From: Bacillus sp. SA1-12
GTDB taxonomy: Bacteria; Bacillota; Bacilli; Bacillales; Bacillaceae
Direction: 5' to 3'
Assembly: GCF_000981385.1 (NCBI RefSeq)
Contig: NZ_LATZ01000013.1
Span: 24,001 to 88,000, forward strand
Length of the DNA: 64,000 bases
Shown here: positions 52,161 to 62,064 of the stretch, one piece after another
Layout of the letters: the number at the start of each line of letters is the position of its first letter
How positions within the stretch are numbered: the stretch's first letter is position 1
Notes under the pieces: generated by a model
Seen by the model: only the letters and a program-made list of their open reading frames with translations
Told to the model about the DNA's origin: nothing
Databases searched by the model: none
Translations under genes and position numbers: made by a program

Positions 52161-53645
52161 ATGAGTCAAATAACAGCAGGTCTAAATGAAAAGGTAGATA
52201 GGTTTTTGAGCGGAAAGAAAAAGCTTTATATTAATGGTGAATTTGTAGAAAGCAAATCGCAAAAAACTTTTGATACTTACAATCCGGCTACTGGAGAGGT
52301 ATTAGCCAGTATTTATGAAGCAGGTGTGGAAGATATTGATCTGGCTGTAAAAGCTGCCCGTAAAGCCTTTGATGAAGGACCATGGTCCAAGATGAGTGCT
52401 TCTGACCGAAGCCGTCTTATGTATAAGCTCGCTGATCTAATGGAAGAAAACAGCAAGGAACTTGCCCAGTTAGAGACGTTAGACAATGGTAAGCCAATTC
52501 GTGAAACAACCAATGCAGACATTCCTTTAGCAATTGAGCATATGCGTTATTATGCAGGCTGGTCTACTAAGATTGTTGGACAAACTATACCTGTTAATGG
52601 ACCATTCTTTAACTATACACGCCATGAGGCTGTTGGAGTAGTTGGACAAATTATTCCTTGGAACTTCCCTTTACTTATGGCAATGTGGAAGCTCGGAGCT
52701 GCTCTTGCAACTGGCTGTACTATCGTACTAAAACCAGCTGAACAAACACCCTTATCAGCTCTGTACTTAGCTGAATTACTGGAAGAAGCAGGTTTCCCTC
52801 CTGGTGTGGTAAATATTGTTCCCGGGTTTGGAGAAACAGCAGGCCAGCCGCTAGTTGACCATCCATTAGTTGATAAAATTGCTTTCACTGGTTCCACTGA
52901 AGTAGGGAAGCAAATCATGTCAAATGCTTCCAAAACATTGAAGCGGGTTACACTTGAGCTTGGCGGCAAGTCACCGAACATCATTCTTCCTGATGCCGAT
53001 TTAACAAAAGCAATCCCAGGAGCACTTAACGGTGTTATGTTCAATCAAGGCCAGGTTTGTTGTGCAGGTTCCCGTGTGTTTATTCAGAAAAAGCAATTTG
53101 ATAATGTAGTAGCAGATATGGCAGCCCATGCCACTAAGATTAAACAAGGTGCCGGCATCCATGCTGATACAGAAATCGGACCTCTTGTTTCTGCTGAACA
53201 GCAAAATCGTGTGCTTAGCTATATTGAGAAAGGATTAAGTGAAGGTGCACAGCTTGTAGCTGGAGGAAATAAGCCTCAGGAACAAGGATACTTCGTCTCC
53301 CCTACGATCTTCGCAGATGTGAGAGATGAAATGACCATTGCAAAAGAAGAAATCTTTGGACCGGTAATATCAGCTATGCCATATGAGGATTTAGATGAAT
53401 TAATTAATCGTGCTAACAATAGTGAATATGGACTTGCAGCTGGTGTGTGGACTAAGGATGTTTCCAAAGCTCACTATATTGCCAATAAACTGCGTGCAGG
53501 AACTGTTTGGGTAAACTGCTACAATGCATTTGATGCTGCCTCTCCGTTCGGTGGATATAAACAGTCGGGTATTGGCCGTGAAATGGGCTCCTATGCACTT
53601 AATAACTATACAGAAGTAAAGAGCGTCTGGATCTCAATGAATTAA
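52161..53645 (+). CDS. dhaS: NAD(P)-dependent aldehyde dehydrogenase (DhaS-like)
   Basis: A 494-residue aldehyde dehydrogenase. Cofactor and catalytic motifs are present: PWNFPLLMAMWKLGAALATG, VLKPAEQTPLSALYLAELL, FTGSTEVGKQIM, the catalytic Glu in VTLELGGKSPNII and the catalytic Cys in FNQGQVCCAGSRVF. Length and sequence fit B. subtilis DhaS. It oxidises aldehydes to acids; the substrate is not determined. The start follows GAGGAGGG. Single gene, with a terminator 50-90 bases after its stop. Confidence 0.9.
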   Translation: MSQITAGLNEKVDRFLSGKKKLYINGEFVESKSQKTFDTYNPATGEVLASIYEAGVEDIDLAVKAARKAFDEGPWSKMSASDRSRLMYKLADLMEENSKELAQLETLDNGKPIRETTNADIPLAIEHMRYYAGWSTKIVGQTIPVNGPFFNYTRHEAVGVVGQIIPWNFPLLMAMWKLGAALATGCTIVLKPAEQTPLSALYLAELLEEAGFPPGVVNIVPGFGETAGQPLVDHPLVDKIAFTGSTEVGKQIMSNASKTLKRVTLELGGKSPNIILPDADLTKAIPGALNGVMFNQGQVCCAGSRVFIQKKQFDNVVADMAAHATKIKQGAGIHADTEIGPLVSAEQQNRVLSYIEKGLSEGAQLVAGGNKPQEQGYFVSPTIFADVRDEMTIAKEEIFGPVISAMPYEDLDELINRANNSEYGLAAGVWTKDVSKAHYIANKLRAGTVWVNCYNAFDAASPFGGYKQSGIGREMGSYALNNYTEVKSVWISMN

Positions 53646-53696
53646 AAAAAGTAATATCCCGATATACAAAAATAAATTGTCATTTTTAAGAAATCT

Positions 53697-53740
53697 CAAA
53701 AAGGCCAATCCCATATGGTTCAAGGGTTTGGCCTTTTGTT
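53697..53740 (+). terminator. Rho-independent terminator of dhaS
   Basis: AAAAGGCCAA (53699-53708) and TTGGCCTTTT (53728-53737) pair perfectly, with T residues following. Confidence 0.8.
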
Positions 53741-54115
53741 TGTTTTTAATTGCTTATCCTCGGTTTCTCACGAAAACACCCAAGAATTCAGCAGGCATAT
53801 ACTTTCGTTTTTTCTTTTTTCGGAGATGGGATTTAGAAAGGGAAATGTCAACTTACATCAATACCCCTCCATACCTGCCATCACGGCAAATAAAAAAGCC
53901 GATTCCTCCCTCCTTACCGACTTTGTCGCTTAAAAAGAGGTGCTCTCGGCATACTTGATTAAATTTTATACAATTATTGAAGCAAACAGAAAATAGCACA
54001 AAAATACGTGGAAATACTAGTTCACAGTTCTACTATCATTCTTAGGAAAAGCCTTGATTGCGGTTCTTCCTTTTTTACTGTTAAACATTTAATACACGTC
54101 TATAATTTTATAAAA

Positions 54116-54286
54116 TCAGCTTGCATTACTCATAAACTGTGATTCCCATGTTTTATATTCCTTGGTACTAGCATTCCAACTTAACCAAGATACCATAATA
54201 AGAATGTTATTGTCATATACAACCCAGTATTCCCACCGTTTTTTTTGTATATTTTCATATACCCCAGTTTGCTTAATGAATCGCAT
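54116..54286 (-). CDS. Small hypothetical protein, 56 residues
   Basis: The ATG follows GAGGGGGAGAAGAT and the frame reads MRFIKQTGVYENIQKKRWEY, WVVYDNNILIMVSWLSWNAS, TKEYKTWESQFMSNAS. It is rich in tryptophan and tyrosine with alternating hydrophobic residues, so it could form a small beta structure. It is not recognised. The strong ribosome site in an otherwise empty 900-base stretch is the main support. Confidence 0.5.
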   Translation of the reverse strand: MRFIKQTGVYENIQKKRWEYWVVYDNNILIMVSWLSWNASTKEYKTWESQFMSNAS

Positions 54287-54810
54287 ATCTTCTCCCCCTC
54301 ATCCAATAACATGATAAAACGAAGTAAAGATTAGAATATAGAACCCTGGAAACGAATATCGAAATGAAACTTAATTATAATATTCTATGTTTTTTGTCTT
54401 TTTCCTTCCTTTTTTATTAAAATTTACTAGTTACATTTTTTCACAGTAAGTATTTGTACTACTACATGTCTATTTTAAGCATTCAAGCGCAATTATTAAT
54501 TAATTTCTCAAACTGAAACAACTTTATTTGTTTTTATTATTTTAAATAATGCCGAACCTGTATTTTTAAGTTCGATTCTCCACTCTAATCCCCTTTTTAT
54601 AAACTAAATCTTACTACATAATTCAAAGGAAGTACCCAATACAAGAGTAACTAAAGAATGGTCAGGACCCTGTATTTAATTCTATTAAATTGGGTATTAA
54701 GAATACAGAATTCTGGACTATGGTTACGATGAAAAAGATGAAAGAAAAAAACGTACTGCAAATTAATACTATTCCATGTTAGAAATCAAAATAGTTTGTT
54801 AATCAGGATC
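54287..54810. other. AT-rich gene-free region
   Basis: No frame with a ribosome site is seen. TACCCAAT and ATTGGGTA (about 54634 and 54692) form a long-loop inverted repeat. A phrase TTCGATTCTCCAC near 54572 resembles a tRNA T-arm, but no tRNA fold surrounds it. Confidence 0.4.
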
Positions 54811-54813
54811 AAA

Positions 54814-54855
54814 AAAAGTGTTGGCTTAAAATCGCCAACACTTTTCCTTTTTTAT
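54814..54855. terminator. Terminator of glmS
   Basis: AAAAGTGTTGGC (54814-54825) and GCCAACACTTTT (54834-54845) form a perfect stem flanked by A and T runs; it works on the minus strand after the glmS stop at 54900. Confidence 0.85.
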
Positions 54856-54899
54856 CTAATTTTGTTATTCAACAATTCATAAACTTCCCAAAAATCCCC

Positions 54900-56705
54900 T
54901 TACTCAACCGTAACACTCTTCGCAAGGTTACGCGGCTTATCAACATCACAACCGCGATGCAGTGCAGCATAGTAAGAAATTAATTGTAACGGAACGACTG
55001 CAACTAATGCTGAAAGCTGTTCATGAACGCTTGGAAGGACGAAACGGTCGTCTTCTTCTTCAAGGCCTTTCATGGAGATAATGCATGGGTTTGCTCCGCG
55101 TGCAACCACTTCTTTTACATTTCCGCGAATGCTTAGGTTAACATGCTCTTGAGTTGCTAATGCAATGATCGGTGTGCCTTCTTCAATTAAGGCGATTGTA
55201 CCGTGCTTAAGCTCTCCGCCTGCAAAACCTTCTGCTTGAATGTATGAGATTTCTTTTAGTTTTAATGCACCTTCAAGGCCAACATAGTAGTCTACAGAAC
55301 GGCCAATGAAGAAGGCATTGCGAGTTGTTGATAAATATTCACGAGCGATTGCTTCCATTTCTTCTTTTTGATCACACAGAACTTCCATTGCGTTTGCAAT
55401 GATGCCAAGCTCTTTTGTTAAATCAAATTCTAAAGAGTAACCTTTTGCATTTGCTGCAACAGCGGCAAGAATAGAAAGTACCGCTAATTGTGCTGTATAT
55501 GCTTTTGTAGAAGCAACGGCAATTTCAGGACCAGCGTGTAGTAACAGCGTATAATCTGCTTCACGAGATAGTGTTGACCCTGGAACATTTGTTATTGTTA
55601 ATGCTTTATGCCCAAGCTCTTTAATTTGAACAAGAACGGCACGGCTATCTGCTGTTTCACCACTTTGTGAAATAAAGATAAATAATGGATTAGCAGAAAG
55701 CAACGGCATATTGTATGAGAATTCACTTGCGATGTGAACCTCAACCGGAGTGTTCGCCCATTTTTCAATAAATTGCTTGCCAATCAATCCAGCATGATAG
55801 CTTGTTCCTGCAGCGATGATGTAGATACGATCTGCTGCATTCACAGCATTAACAATATCCTTGTCGATAGTTAAGCCGCCATCTTCATTGCGGTATTTCT
55901 CGATAATTCTTCTTGTTACTAAAGGCTGTTCATCAATTTCTTTTAACATGTAGTGAGGATATGTGCCCTTTTCAATATCGCTTGCATCAAGTTCAGCTTT
56001 ATAAGGAGCACGTTCAATCACATTTCCTTGTAAATCTTGAATCGTTACAGATTCACGTTCAACAAGAACCATTTCTTTATCCATAATCTCTACGTACTGA
56101 TCAGTAACCTGCAGCATTGCCATTGCATCTGATGCAACAACGTTAAAGCTGCCATCACCTAATCCAACAAGAAGCGGACTTTTGTTTTTTGCAACATAAA
56201 TTAAATTTGGATTTTGCTCGTCTAATAATGCAATCGCATATGAACCTTTTAAGATTGATAACGTTTGACGGAACGCTTGCTCAACCTCTAATCCTTCTGC
56301 TACAAATTTCTCGATTACTTGAACGATTACTTCTGTATCAGTATCACTTTTCAATTGTACATCTTGTAAATATTCACGCTTTAAGATTGAGTAATTTTCA
56401 ATAACACCATTATGCACAAGTGTAAATCTGCTTGTTGTACTTTGGTGTGGATGTGCATTCACTCGGCTTGGAACACCATGTGTTGCCCATCTTGTATGAC
56501 CAATTCCTGTTGATGCTTGTACTTTTTCATCAACACTTTCGCGAAGCTCGGCAATACGTCCTTTTTCTTTGAAAATATGCACACCATCTTCGTTCATGGC
56601 TGCAATACCAGCAGAGTCATATCCACGGTATTCTAGTTTTTCTAATCCTTTTAATAAAATGTCCTTAGCATCTTGTTGTCCAATATAACCTACGATTCCG
56701 CACAT
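54900..56705 (-). CDS. glmS: Glutamine--fructose-6-phosphate aminotransferase (isomerizing)
   Basis: The 601-residue enzyme has the N-terminal glutaminase domain starting [20 protein letters not shown], with C2 as nucleophile after Met removal. Two SIS sugar-isomerase domains follow (about residues 280-410 and 450-590; [19 protein letters not shown] and [16 protein letters not shown]). The C-terminus [13 protein letters not shown] is fully conserved. It makes glucosamine 6-phosphate for peptidoglycan. The ATG at 56705 follows GGAGGAAACA; upstream in-frame sequence is 5' leader. The leader carries the glmS ribozyme, giving feedback control by glucosamine 6-phosphate. Confidence 0.98.
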   Translation of the reverse strand: MCGIVGYIGQQDAKDILLKGLEKLEYRGYDSAGIAAMNEDGVHIFKEKGRIAELRESVDEKVQASTGIGHTRWATHGVPSRVNAHPHQSTTSRFTLVHNGVIENYSILKREYLQDVQLKSDTDTEVIVQVIEKFVAEGLEVEQAFRQTLSILKGSYAIALLDEQNPNLIYVAKNKSPLLVGLGDGSFNVVASDAMAMLQVTDQYVEIMDKEMVLVERESVTIQDLQGNVIERAPYKAELDASDIEKGTYPHYMLKEIDEQPLVTRRIIEKYRNEDGGLTIDKDIVNAVNAADRIYIIAAGTSYHAGLIGKQFIEKWANTPVEVHIASEFSYNMPLLSANPLFIFISQSGETADSRAVLVQIKELGHKALTITNVPGSTLSREADYTLLLHAGPEIAVASTKAYTAQLAVLSILAAVAANAKGYSLEFDLTKELGIIANAMEVLCDQKEEMEAIAREYLSTTRNAFFIGRSVDYYVGLEGALKLKEISYIQAEGFAGGELKHGTIALIEEGTPIIALATQEHVNLSIRGNVKEVVARGANPCIISMKGLEEEDDRFVLPSVHEQLSALVAVVPLQLISYYAALHRGCDVDKPRNLAKSVTVE

Positions 56706-56736
56706 ATTATTTGTTTCCTCCCATAGTGTGTAACCA

Positions 56737-56775
56737 GGGACAGGAAGCCGTTTTTCGGAGACATTCACTGTCCCC
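56737..56775 (-). repeat. Hairpin-forming insertion-like sequence in the glmS leader
   Basis: GGGACAG (56737-56743 area) pairs with CTGTCCC (56769-56775 area), and flanking GTGT/ACAC extends the symmetry. It lies between the ribozyme and the glmS ribosome site and resembles the GGGGAC-TGTCCCC motif at 9236-9248. Confidence 0.45.
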
Positions 56776-56805
56776 TCACACATGTTTTATTTATTTGGAA
56801 GGCTA

Positions 56806-56954
56806 CGTTTTTCTCTTTGTACAAAAAGTTGCCTCTTTGTTTTAAAGAAAAACTTACGGCTGTAACCTAAAATCAGCCGGGAGGCATCCGCCGAATTTTC
56901 GATAACCTCCATCCTCGTCAACTAAGCACTTTCGTCCAGCTCAGTTCAGGCGCT
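56806..56954 (-). ncRNA. glmS ribozyme: glmS ribozyme-riboswitch
   Basis: On the minus strand the leader contains AGCGCCTGAACTG at its 5' end, with self-cleavage expected between A (56954) and G (56953). The conserved core GTTGACGAGGATGGAGGTTA, then ATTCGGCGGATGCCTCCCGG, and the pseudoknot stem CGGCTG...CAGCCG follow. The stem GTTTTTCT...AGAGAAAAAC closes the 3' end near 56806. Glucosamine 6-phosphate acts as cofactor for cleavage, after which the mRNA is degraded. All core elements match the B. subtilis ribozyme. Confidence 0.97.
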
Positions 56955-57125
56955 TTAAAAAAATAACTAATCTAATCTCTTTGTTGCTCCTTTCCCTCAA
57001 AATAAAAAATACAAAAACAATCATACAACACATAAAAAAAACCGTCAATCAAAAACTTGTGAAAACTTAACCATTCAGCTTTAAATGGTATAAGTTATAC
57101 TATGTATGAAAATGCTTTCATGTTA

Positions 57126-57151
57126 TTAAAAAAGGCAGGTTTCCCTGCCTC
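57126..57151 (-). terminator. Terminator of glmM
   Basis: On the minus strand AGGCAGG-GAAA-CCTGCCT is followed by TTTTTA, directly after the glmM stop. glmS is therefore transcribed mainly from its own promoter. Confidence 0.85.
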
Positions 57152-57159
57152 TATTCTTT

Positions 57160-58506
57160 CTACTCCATACCCATTTCTTGTTTTACAACCTCTACAATCC
57201 GCTCAACATACTCACGGCACAGCTCTTCAGTTGGTGCTTCAGCCATGACACGAACTAAAGGTTCTGTACCTGAAGGGCGAACAAGAATGCGGCCATTTCC
57301 ATTCATTTCTGACTCAACTGCAGAAATGACTTCTTTTACCTTTTCAGTTTCTGTTACATGATGTTTATCTGTTACTTTTACATTGATTAGTAATTGTGGA
57401 TATTTTGTCATTTCACTCGCAAGCTCTGAAAGCTTCTTGCCTGTTCGCTTCATTATGTTAACAATTTGCAAGCCTGTAAGCAGTCCGTCACCAGTTGTAT
57501 TGTAATCAAGGAAAATTATATGCCCTGATTGCTCTCCGCCAAGGTTATAGTCATTTTTCTTCATTTCCTCTACAACATAGCGGTCACCAACAGCAGTTGG
57601 AATACTGTTAATTTCATGCTGCTCAAGCCCTTTGTAAAAGCCAAGGTTACTCATAACGGTAGAAACAACCGTGTTTTTCTTAAGTCTTCCTTCACTTTTT
57701 AAGAATTTAGCACAAATATACATGATTTGATCGCCATCAACAATATCGCCATTCTCATCAACAGCAATCAGACGATCACCATCACCATCAAATGCAAGGC
57801 CGATATCCGCATTTTTCTCCTTAACAAAAGCAGCTAATGCTCCTGGATGTGTTGACCCTACACCGTCATTAATATTTAATCCGTTAGGAGAGGTACCCAT
57901 CGTTGAAACGTCTGCATCCAAGTCAGCGAATAGATGAGTAGCAAGAGATGACGTTGCACCATGGGCACAATCCAAAGCAACATGAATAGCAGTAAAGTCT
58001 TCATCAACTGTTTGTTTCAGGAATTGAAGGTACTTTTGACCACCCTCGAAATAATCATTAACTTGTCCGAGATGCGCTCCTACAGGTCGTGGAAGTGTAT
58101 CTACCTCTTGATCCATTAAGTTTTCAATTTCATACTCCTGCTCATCTGAAAGCTTAAATCCATCTGGGCCAAAATACTTAATGCCATTATCTTGAACAGG
58201 GTTATGTGAAGCAGAGATCATGACTCCCGCTTGTGCTCCTAGTGCCTTTGTTAAAAAGGCTACACCTGGAGTGGAGATAACGCCTAAACGCATAACTTCC
58301 GCTCCAATTGATAGAAGACCTGCTACAAGAGCACCTTCTAGCATATGACCTGAAATACGAGTGTCACGACCAATTAATACTTTTGGTCTTTCTGTATTTT
58401 TCGTTAAAACATACCCGCCGCATCGCCCGATTTTAAAGGCCAGCTCAGGTGTTAATTCACTATTTGCAACTCCTCGTACTCCGTCTGTACCAAAATACTT
58501 TCCCAT
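57160..58506 (-). CDS. glmM: Phosphoglucosamine mutase
   Basis: A 448-residue alpha-D-phosphohexomutase. The active-site serine is S100 in [14 protein letters not shown], the metal loop is [14 protein letters not shown], the sugar loop is [10 protein letters not shown] and the phosphate loop is [12 protein letters not shown]. It converts glucosamine 6-phosphate to glucosamine 1-phosphate. The start follows GGAGCG, 28 bases after cdaR. In B. subtilis GlmM binds CdaA and inhibits c-di-AMP synthesis, and the conserved gene order here supports the same link. Confidence 0.98.
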   Translation of the reverse strand: MGKYFGTDGVRGVANSELTPELAFKIGRCGGYVLTKNTERPKVLIGRDTRISGHMLEGALVAGLLSIGAEVMRLGVISTPGVAFLTKALGAQAGVMISASHNPVQDNGIKYFGPDGFKLSDEQEYEIENLMDQEVDTLPRPVGAHLGQVNDYFEGGQKYLQFLKQTVDEDFTAIHVALDCAHGATSSLATHLFADLDADVSTMGTSPNGLNINDGVGSTHPGALAAFVKEKNADIGLAFDGDGDRLIAVDENGDIVDGDQIMYICAKFLKSEGRLKKNTVVSTVMSNLGFYKGLEQHEINSIPTAVGDRYVVEEMKKNDYNLGGEQSGHIIFLDYNTTGDGLLTGLQIVNIMKRTGKKLSELASEMTKYPQLLINVKVTDKHHVTETEKVKEVISAVESEMNGNGRILVRPSGTEPLVRVMAEAPTEELCREYVERIVEVVKQEMGME

Positions 58507-58533
58507 GGGTTTCGCTCCTTTATTTATTCCGCC

Positions 58534-59781
58534 TTAAGTGGCTGAAGAAATTTTCACTTTTACTTTTGCTTGTTCTAATGACCATGTTATATTTTGTGGG
58601 CCATTCACCTCAACAGGTACTTCATGTTCACCTTCACTTAGATCTGAAAGGTTTATATATAATTCTATATCAGAAGAATTAATCTCTTTAATCACATTTG
58701 GTGCTCCGAATATAATAACATCCAGTGTTCCAGATTCCGGATCAACCATCTCAACGTCCATGCCTTCAGATAAACCAACTGCTTTCACTGATTGAGCCTC
58801 AAAGGTTTTTTCATCTTGTTCAGCGACGTCTATATTGATTTTGATTTTTTCAGGATTTACTTTATTAACTCCTTCTGGAATTGGAATAGGTACTTCTAAA
58901 ACAGTGTCCTTTTTGATTTTACTAAGATCGACTGTAACCCCATCTATAAATTGAAGTTCCTCTATTACATCCAAAGGACCAAATACGGTAATTTCCTTAG
59001 GTTCCGGTTCGATACTTGATATACTTAAGCCTTTTTCAAGCTCACCTTCCCTGACAATTTTAAATGGCAAAACTCTACTTGGACTTTTAATAGGGACTGT
59101 TACATCAACGACCGTCGGTTCTACCTCAACAGGCAACTCATTTCCGGCACTGTCATAGATCGTTATTCGTGATTCCTGATTAACGGTTTCTTCTGCATCT
59201 TCTAAGTTTACGACTGCTTTTACACTTGAAATCTGCTCAATTACTTCTTTTGAAGCTGTCACCCGAACGCTGTTTGGATTGACAATTGGTTGATCCGCTT
59301 CATAGCCTTCCTCAAGCTTATCTTCATTCAGAAAATCGACTTCTACTTGAAAATCCTTTGTAACCTTCTCTTCAATTGAAACAGAAATAACATTAGGGTT
59401 AATATTTGCCTCGAGGTCCCCAGAAAGATTTTTTATCCCAAGCTTCACTTTATGAGTTCCGGTCGATAACTTCGTTAAGTCTGCATATACTTCAAAATCT
59501 CTAAGCTTACTCGCTTTCGTTAACGTGCCTGTTGCCCCTTCCAAATCTACTTCAACTGATTCAGGAACACCTGTAACAACAAGGTTTTCTTGATCAAAAT
59601 ATGTTGTAACAGGAACACCTGTGACAGTAGTCTGGTCCGCTTCAGGCGAAAAGGACAAAGGAGATGATGAATTATTCTTAACCGAAGTGCCTGAATCGAT
59701 ATTGACTGAAGCATATAACATTAAGGCCATGAATAAAGCAATAACCCTCATCACCCAATGGTTATTCATTAGCTTATCCAT
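58534..59781 (-). CDS. cdaR: Cyclase regulator CdaR (YbbR-domain protein)
   Basis: About 415 residues. One N-terminal membrane helix (around residues 9-27, VMRVIALFMALMLYASVNID) is followed by an extracellular part with four YbbR repeats of about 80-90 residues, seen in recurring phrases such as PNVISVSIEEK, NPNSVRVTASKEVIEQI and PKEITVFGPLDVIEEL. CdaR modulates the diadenylate cyclase CdaA. The ATG at 59781 follows GGAGGGG and overlaps the cdaA stop by eight bases, indicating translational coupling. Confidence 0.95.
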   Translation of the reverse strand: MDKLMNNHWVMRVIALFMALMLYASVNIDSGTSVKNNSSSPLSFSPEADQTTVTGVPVTTYFDQENLVVTGVPESVEVDLEGATGTLTKASKLRDFEVYADLTKLSTGTHKVKLGIKNLSGDLEANINPNVISVSIEEKVTKDFQVEVDFLNEDKLEEGYEADQPIVNPNSVRVTASKEVIEQISSVKAVVNLEDAEETVNQESRITIYDSAGNELPVEVEPTVVDVTVPIKSPSRVLPFKIVREGELEKGLSISSIEPEPKEITVFGPLDVIEELQFIDGVTVDLSKIKKDTVLEVPIPIPEGVNKVNPEKIKINIDVAEQDEKTFEAQSVKAVGLSEGMDVEMVDPESGTLDVIIFGAPNVIKEINSSDIELYINLSDLSEGEHEVPVEVNGPQNITWSLEQAKVKVKISSAT

Positions 59782-60595
59782 TATTCTTACCCCTCCATTG
59801 CCAGCGGTTTGAGGAAGCAGGTTTTGTTGAAACAATTAACTCTTTTTGAAGAATTTCCCTTAATTCATCTTGAGTCAAGTTTCGATAAAGCTCACTATTT
59901 CTTGCTGCAGAGACACTTCCAGTCTCTTCAGATACGATAATGGTTAAACTGTCTGTCACTTCACTTATCCCTAAAGCTGCCCTGTGCCGCGTCCCCAATT
60001 CCTTAGAAATAAACGGACTTTCAGAAAGAGGCAGATAACAAGCAGCTGCAGCAATTTGATTCTTTTGGATAATAACCGCTCCATCATGAAGCGGTGTGTT
60101 CGGGATAAAGATGTTAATTAACAATTCAGAAGAAATCATAGAATTTAAAGCTATTCCTGTTTCTATGTAATCACTCATGCCTGTTTCTTTTTCTATGGAC
60201 ATTAACGCACCAATCCGACGCTTTGCCATATAATCTGTTGCCTTCACAATTGCCTCAACAGTTATTTCAGGATCGTCCTCTCCAGGCAGACTGCCCCTGG
60301 AAAATAAACGTCCTCTGCCTAGCTGTTCTAAAGCTCTGCGCAGCTCTGGCTGGAAAATGATAATAATGGCTAAAAACCCCCATGTTAAGGCTTGGTCCAT
60401 TAACCACTGTAACGTGCTTAAACCTAGATATTGACTTAACATGCGGACTACAATTATCACTGTAATTCCTTTTAATAGCTGTACAGCCTTTGTTCCCCTT
60501 ATGACCATAATCAATTTATAGATAACATACCAAACAAGGAGAATATCAACAGCTATGCCGAGGTAATGCAATATTGGTATATCCTCATATCCCAT
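59774..60595 (-). CDS. cdaA: Diadenylate cyclase CdaA
   Basis: A 273-residue membrane enzyme. Three membrane helices occupy about residues 8-95. The DAC domain (about 100-235) has the catalytic DGA (171-173 in TPLHDGAVII) and RHR (203-205 in LGTRHRAALGISE). It condenses two ATP to cyclic di-AMP, which controls potassium and osmolyte uptake and cell-wall homeostasis. It is the first gene of cdaA-cdaR-glmM. Start after GGAGGACGAGTGA. Confidence 0.97.
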   Translation of the reverse strand: MGYEDIPILHYLGIAVDILLVWYVIYKLIMVIRGTKAVQLLKGITVIIVVRMLSQYLGLSTLQWLMDQALTWGFLAIIIIFQPELRRALEQLGRGRLFSRGSLPGEDDPEITVEAIVKATDYMAKRRIGALMSIEKETGMSDYIETGIALNSMISSELLINIFIPNTPLHDGAVIIQKNQIAAAACYLPLSESPFISKELGTRHRAALGISEVTDSLTIIVSEETGSVSAARNSELYRNLTQDELREILQKELIVSTKPASSNRWQWRGKNNG

Positions 60596-60746
60596 TCACT
60601 CGTCCTCCATGTATTTCACTCTTTTGATAGGTAAAATCTCGTTTATTTAGTTTTTATCATCAGTGAAGTATTTCCCCTTACTAAACTAAACTGAAATAAA
60701 GGGTTCTAATAACTATAGTATTATATCACTTCTTGAGTAGAAATGT

Positions 60747-60773
60747 AAAAAGGCCACCATAATGATGGCCTTA
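60747..60773 (-). terminator. Terminator of sigW-rsiW
   Basis: AGGCCA and TGGCCT pair around a nine-base loop; the minus strand continues with TTTTTAC. Confidence 0.75.
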
Positions 60774-60776
60774 TGT

Positions 60777-61388
60777 TTAATCAAAAACACTGATAACATC
60801 CTGTGAGAGGGATTTAATATGGTACCATAACCACTCAAACAACTGATCCACTTCCTCTATCTCTCCGGTCACTTGGCCTGCTGATGCGAGGTATTTCTCC
60901 CCATTGATCACAGTAACATTTCCTTCAATTTTACCCTCAATCACTAATGTCCCGTTTTTTACAGTGACATCTCCTTTAATAACTTCTCCCTTTGGTACTG
61001 TGACCTTGCTGTTTTCAACAACTAGATCAGAGTGCTTAGAGACACTAAATTGCTGATCTTCATTCCAAGCGGAAAATAAACTTCCTGCCATAAGAAGAAC
61101 AAATAAAGATGCCGCTGCTAATAGTGGATGGCCCTTCAGCCAACGATTCCACGATACGGTACGCTTTTCTTTTGGAAGTCTGTTCATAACGGCTTGGGTG
61201 AAATCTTTTGGAGCTTCAATATGGGATGTACTTTGGACTAGTGCAATAGCTTTTTCTAATTCATGAAAATGTTGAAAGCACTCTTTGCACGTATGAAGAT
61301 GGTCTTTCACCTTTTTTTCTTCATCACTTGTTAGTTCATGATCCAAATATTTATGCAAAAGCTGCACGAATTCAGAAGAACAGCTCAT
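60777..61388 (-). CDS. rsiW: Anti-sigma-W factor RsiW
   Basis: About 203 residues. The N-terminal zinc anti-sigma domain has the H-x3-C-x2-C motif in DHLHTCKECFQHFHELEKAI. One membrane helix lies near residues 88-105 (HPLLAAASLFVLLMAGSLF). The extracellular part contains VVENSKVTVPKGEVIKGDV, a bactofilin-like repeat pattern. RsiW holds SigW at the membrane until site-1 and site-2 proteolysis (PrsW, RasP) release it. The ATG at 61388 follows GAGGTG. It follows sigW with a 13-base gap. Confidence 0.95.
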   Translation of the reverse strand: MSCSSEFVQLLHKYLDHELTSDEEKKVKDHLHTCKECFQHFHELEKAIALVQSTSHIEAPKDFTQAVMNRLPKEKRTVSWNRWLKGHPLLAAASLFVLLMAGSLFSAWNEDQQFSVSKHSDLVVENSKVTVPKGEVIKGDVTVKNGTLVIEGKIEGNVTVINGEKYLASAGQVTGEIEEVDQLFEWLWYHIKSLSQDVISVFD

Positions 61389-61401
61389 ATTTCTCACCTC
61401 A

Positions 61402-61965
61402 TTATAAATGCCTTAATTGCTTTCGCAGGGCTTCTCTACCTCTGTGAATCCGGGTTTTGACAGTACCTATCGGAATATCAAGGATTTCACTTATTTCTAT
61501 TAATGATAGCTCATCTATATACTTTAAGACAATAACCGTTCGATATTTATCTGGCAGCTTTAAGATTTCTGCCTGAATTGTCTGCTGAAGCTCCATCGTT
61601 TCAAGCTCATCCTCAGGTAAAGCTACCTCTGCAGCAATTTGGGAATACATTGTTAATCCATCTGTTCCAGAAACTTCTGCATCAAGGTAATAATCCGGCT
61701 TCTTTTTTCGAATTCGGTCAATCGAAAGATTCGTTGCGATGCGATATAGCCATGTTGAGAACTTTTTATTCATATCGTACGTATGGATATTTACATACGC
61801 ACGTATGAAGGCTTCCTGTGCGATATCTTCTGCTTCATGCGCGTTTCCCAGCATACGATAACATAATTGATAGATCTTGTCCTTATACAAATCCACGATT
61901 TCAGCAAATGCATTTTGGTCGCCCTTTTTAACCTGTTTAATCCGCTTCTTTACTATTGTTTCCAT
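61402..61965 (-). CDS. sigW: ECF sigma factor SigW
   Basis: 187 residues, the same length as B. subtilis SigW and nearly identical in regions 2 and 4: KFSTWLYRIATNLSIDRIRK, KPDYYLDAEVSGTDGLTMYS, and LPDKYRTVIVLKYIDELSLI followed by GTVKTRIHRGREALRKQL. It directs the response to cell-envelope stress and antimicrobial peptides. The ATG at 61965 follows GGAGGTATGTGAAA; six codons further upstream an alternative start lies within the ribosome site. Confidence 0.98.
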   Translation of the reverse strand: METIVKKRIKQVKKGDQNAFAEIVDLYKDKIYQLCYRMLGNAHEAEDIAQEAFIRAYVNIHTYDMNKKFSTWLYRIATNLSIDRIRKKKPDYYLDAEVSGTDGLTMYSQIAAEVALPEDELETMELQQTIQAEILKLPDKYRTVIVLKYIDELSLIEISEILDIPIGTVKTRIHRGREALRKQLRHL

Positions 61966-62001
61966 TTTCACATACCTCCGCACTCTGCGGGTCTCTTTAT
62001 A

Positions 62002-62028
62002 TACGTATTATCATTCCATAAGGTTTCA
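62002..62028 (-). promoter_or_regulatory. SigW-type autoregulatory promoter
   Basis: On the minus strand TGAAAC (62028-62023) is followed by 17 bases and CGTATA (CGTA at 62005-62002), the SigW consensus, about 40 bases before the sigW start. Confidence 0.8.
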
Positions 62029-62064
62029 TTTATTGCACATAAAAATATTTTAACAAATTTTGGA

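Noticed and set aside
52613..53044. 143-codon open frame antisense to the aldehyde dehydrogenase gene
   Set aside because: It is a shadow of a well-supported conserved gene and has no ribosome site.
53677..53958. 93-codon frame after dhaS
   Set aside because: It contains the dhaS terminator, has no ribosome site and an unnatural composition.
54560..54590. tRNA T-arm-like phrase TTCGATTCTCCAC
   Set aside because: No acceptor, D or anticodon stems can be drawn around it.
57107..57120. cre-like TGAAAATGCTTTCA upstream of the glmS leader
   Set aside because: It lacks the central CG of the consensus and its placement relative to the glmS promoter is unknown; probably chance.
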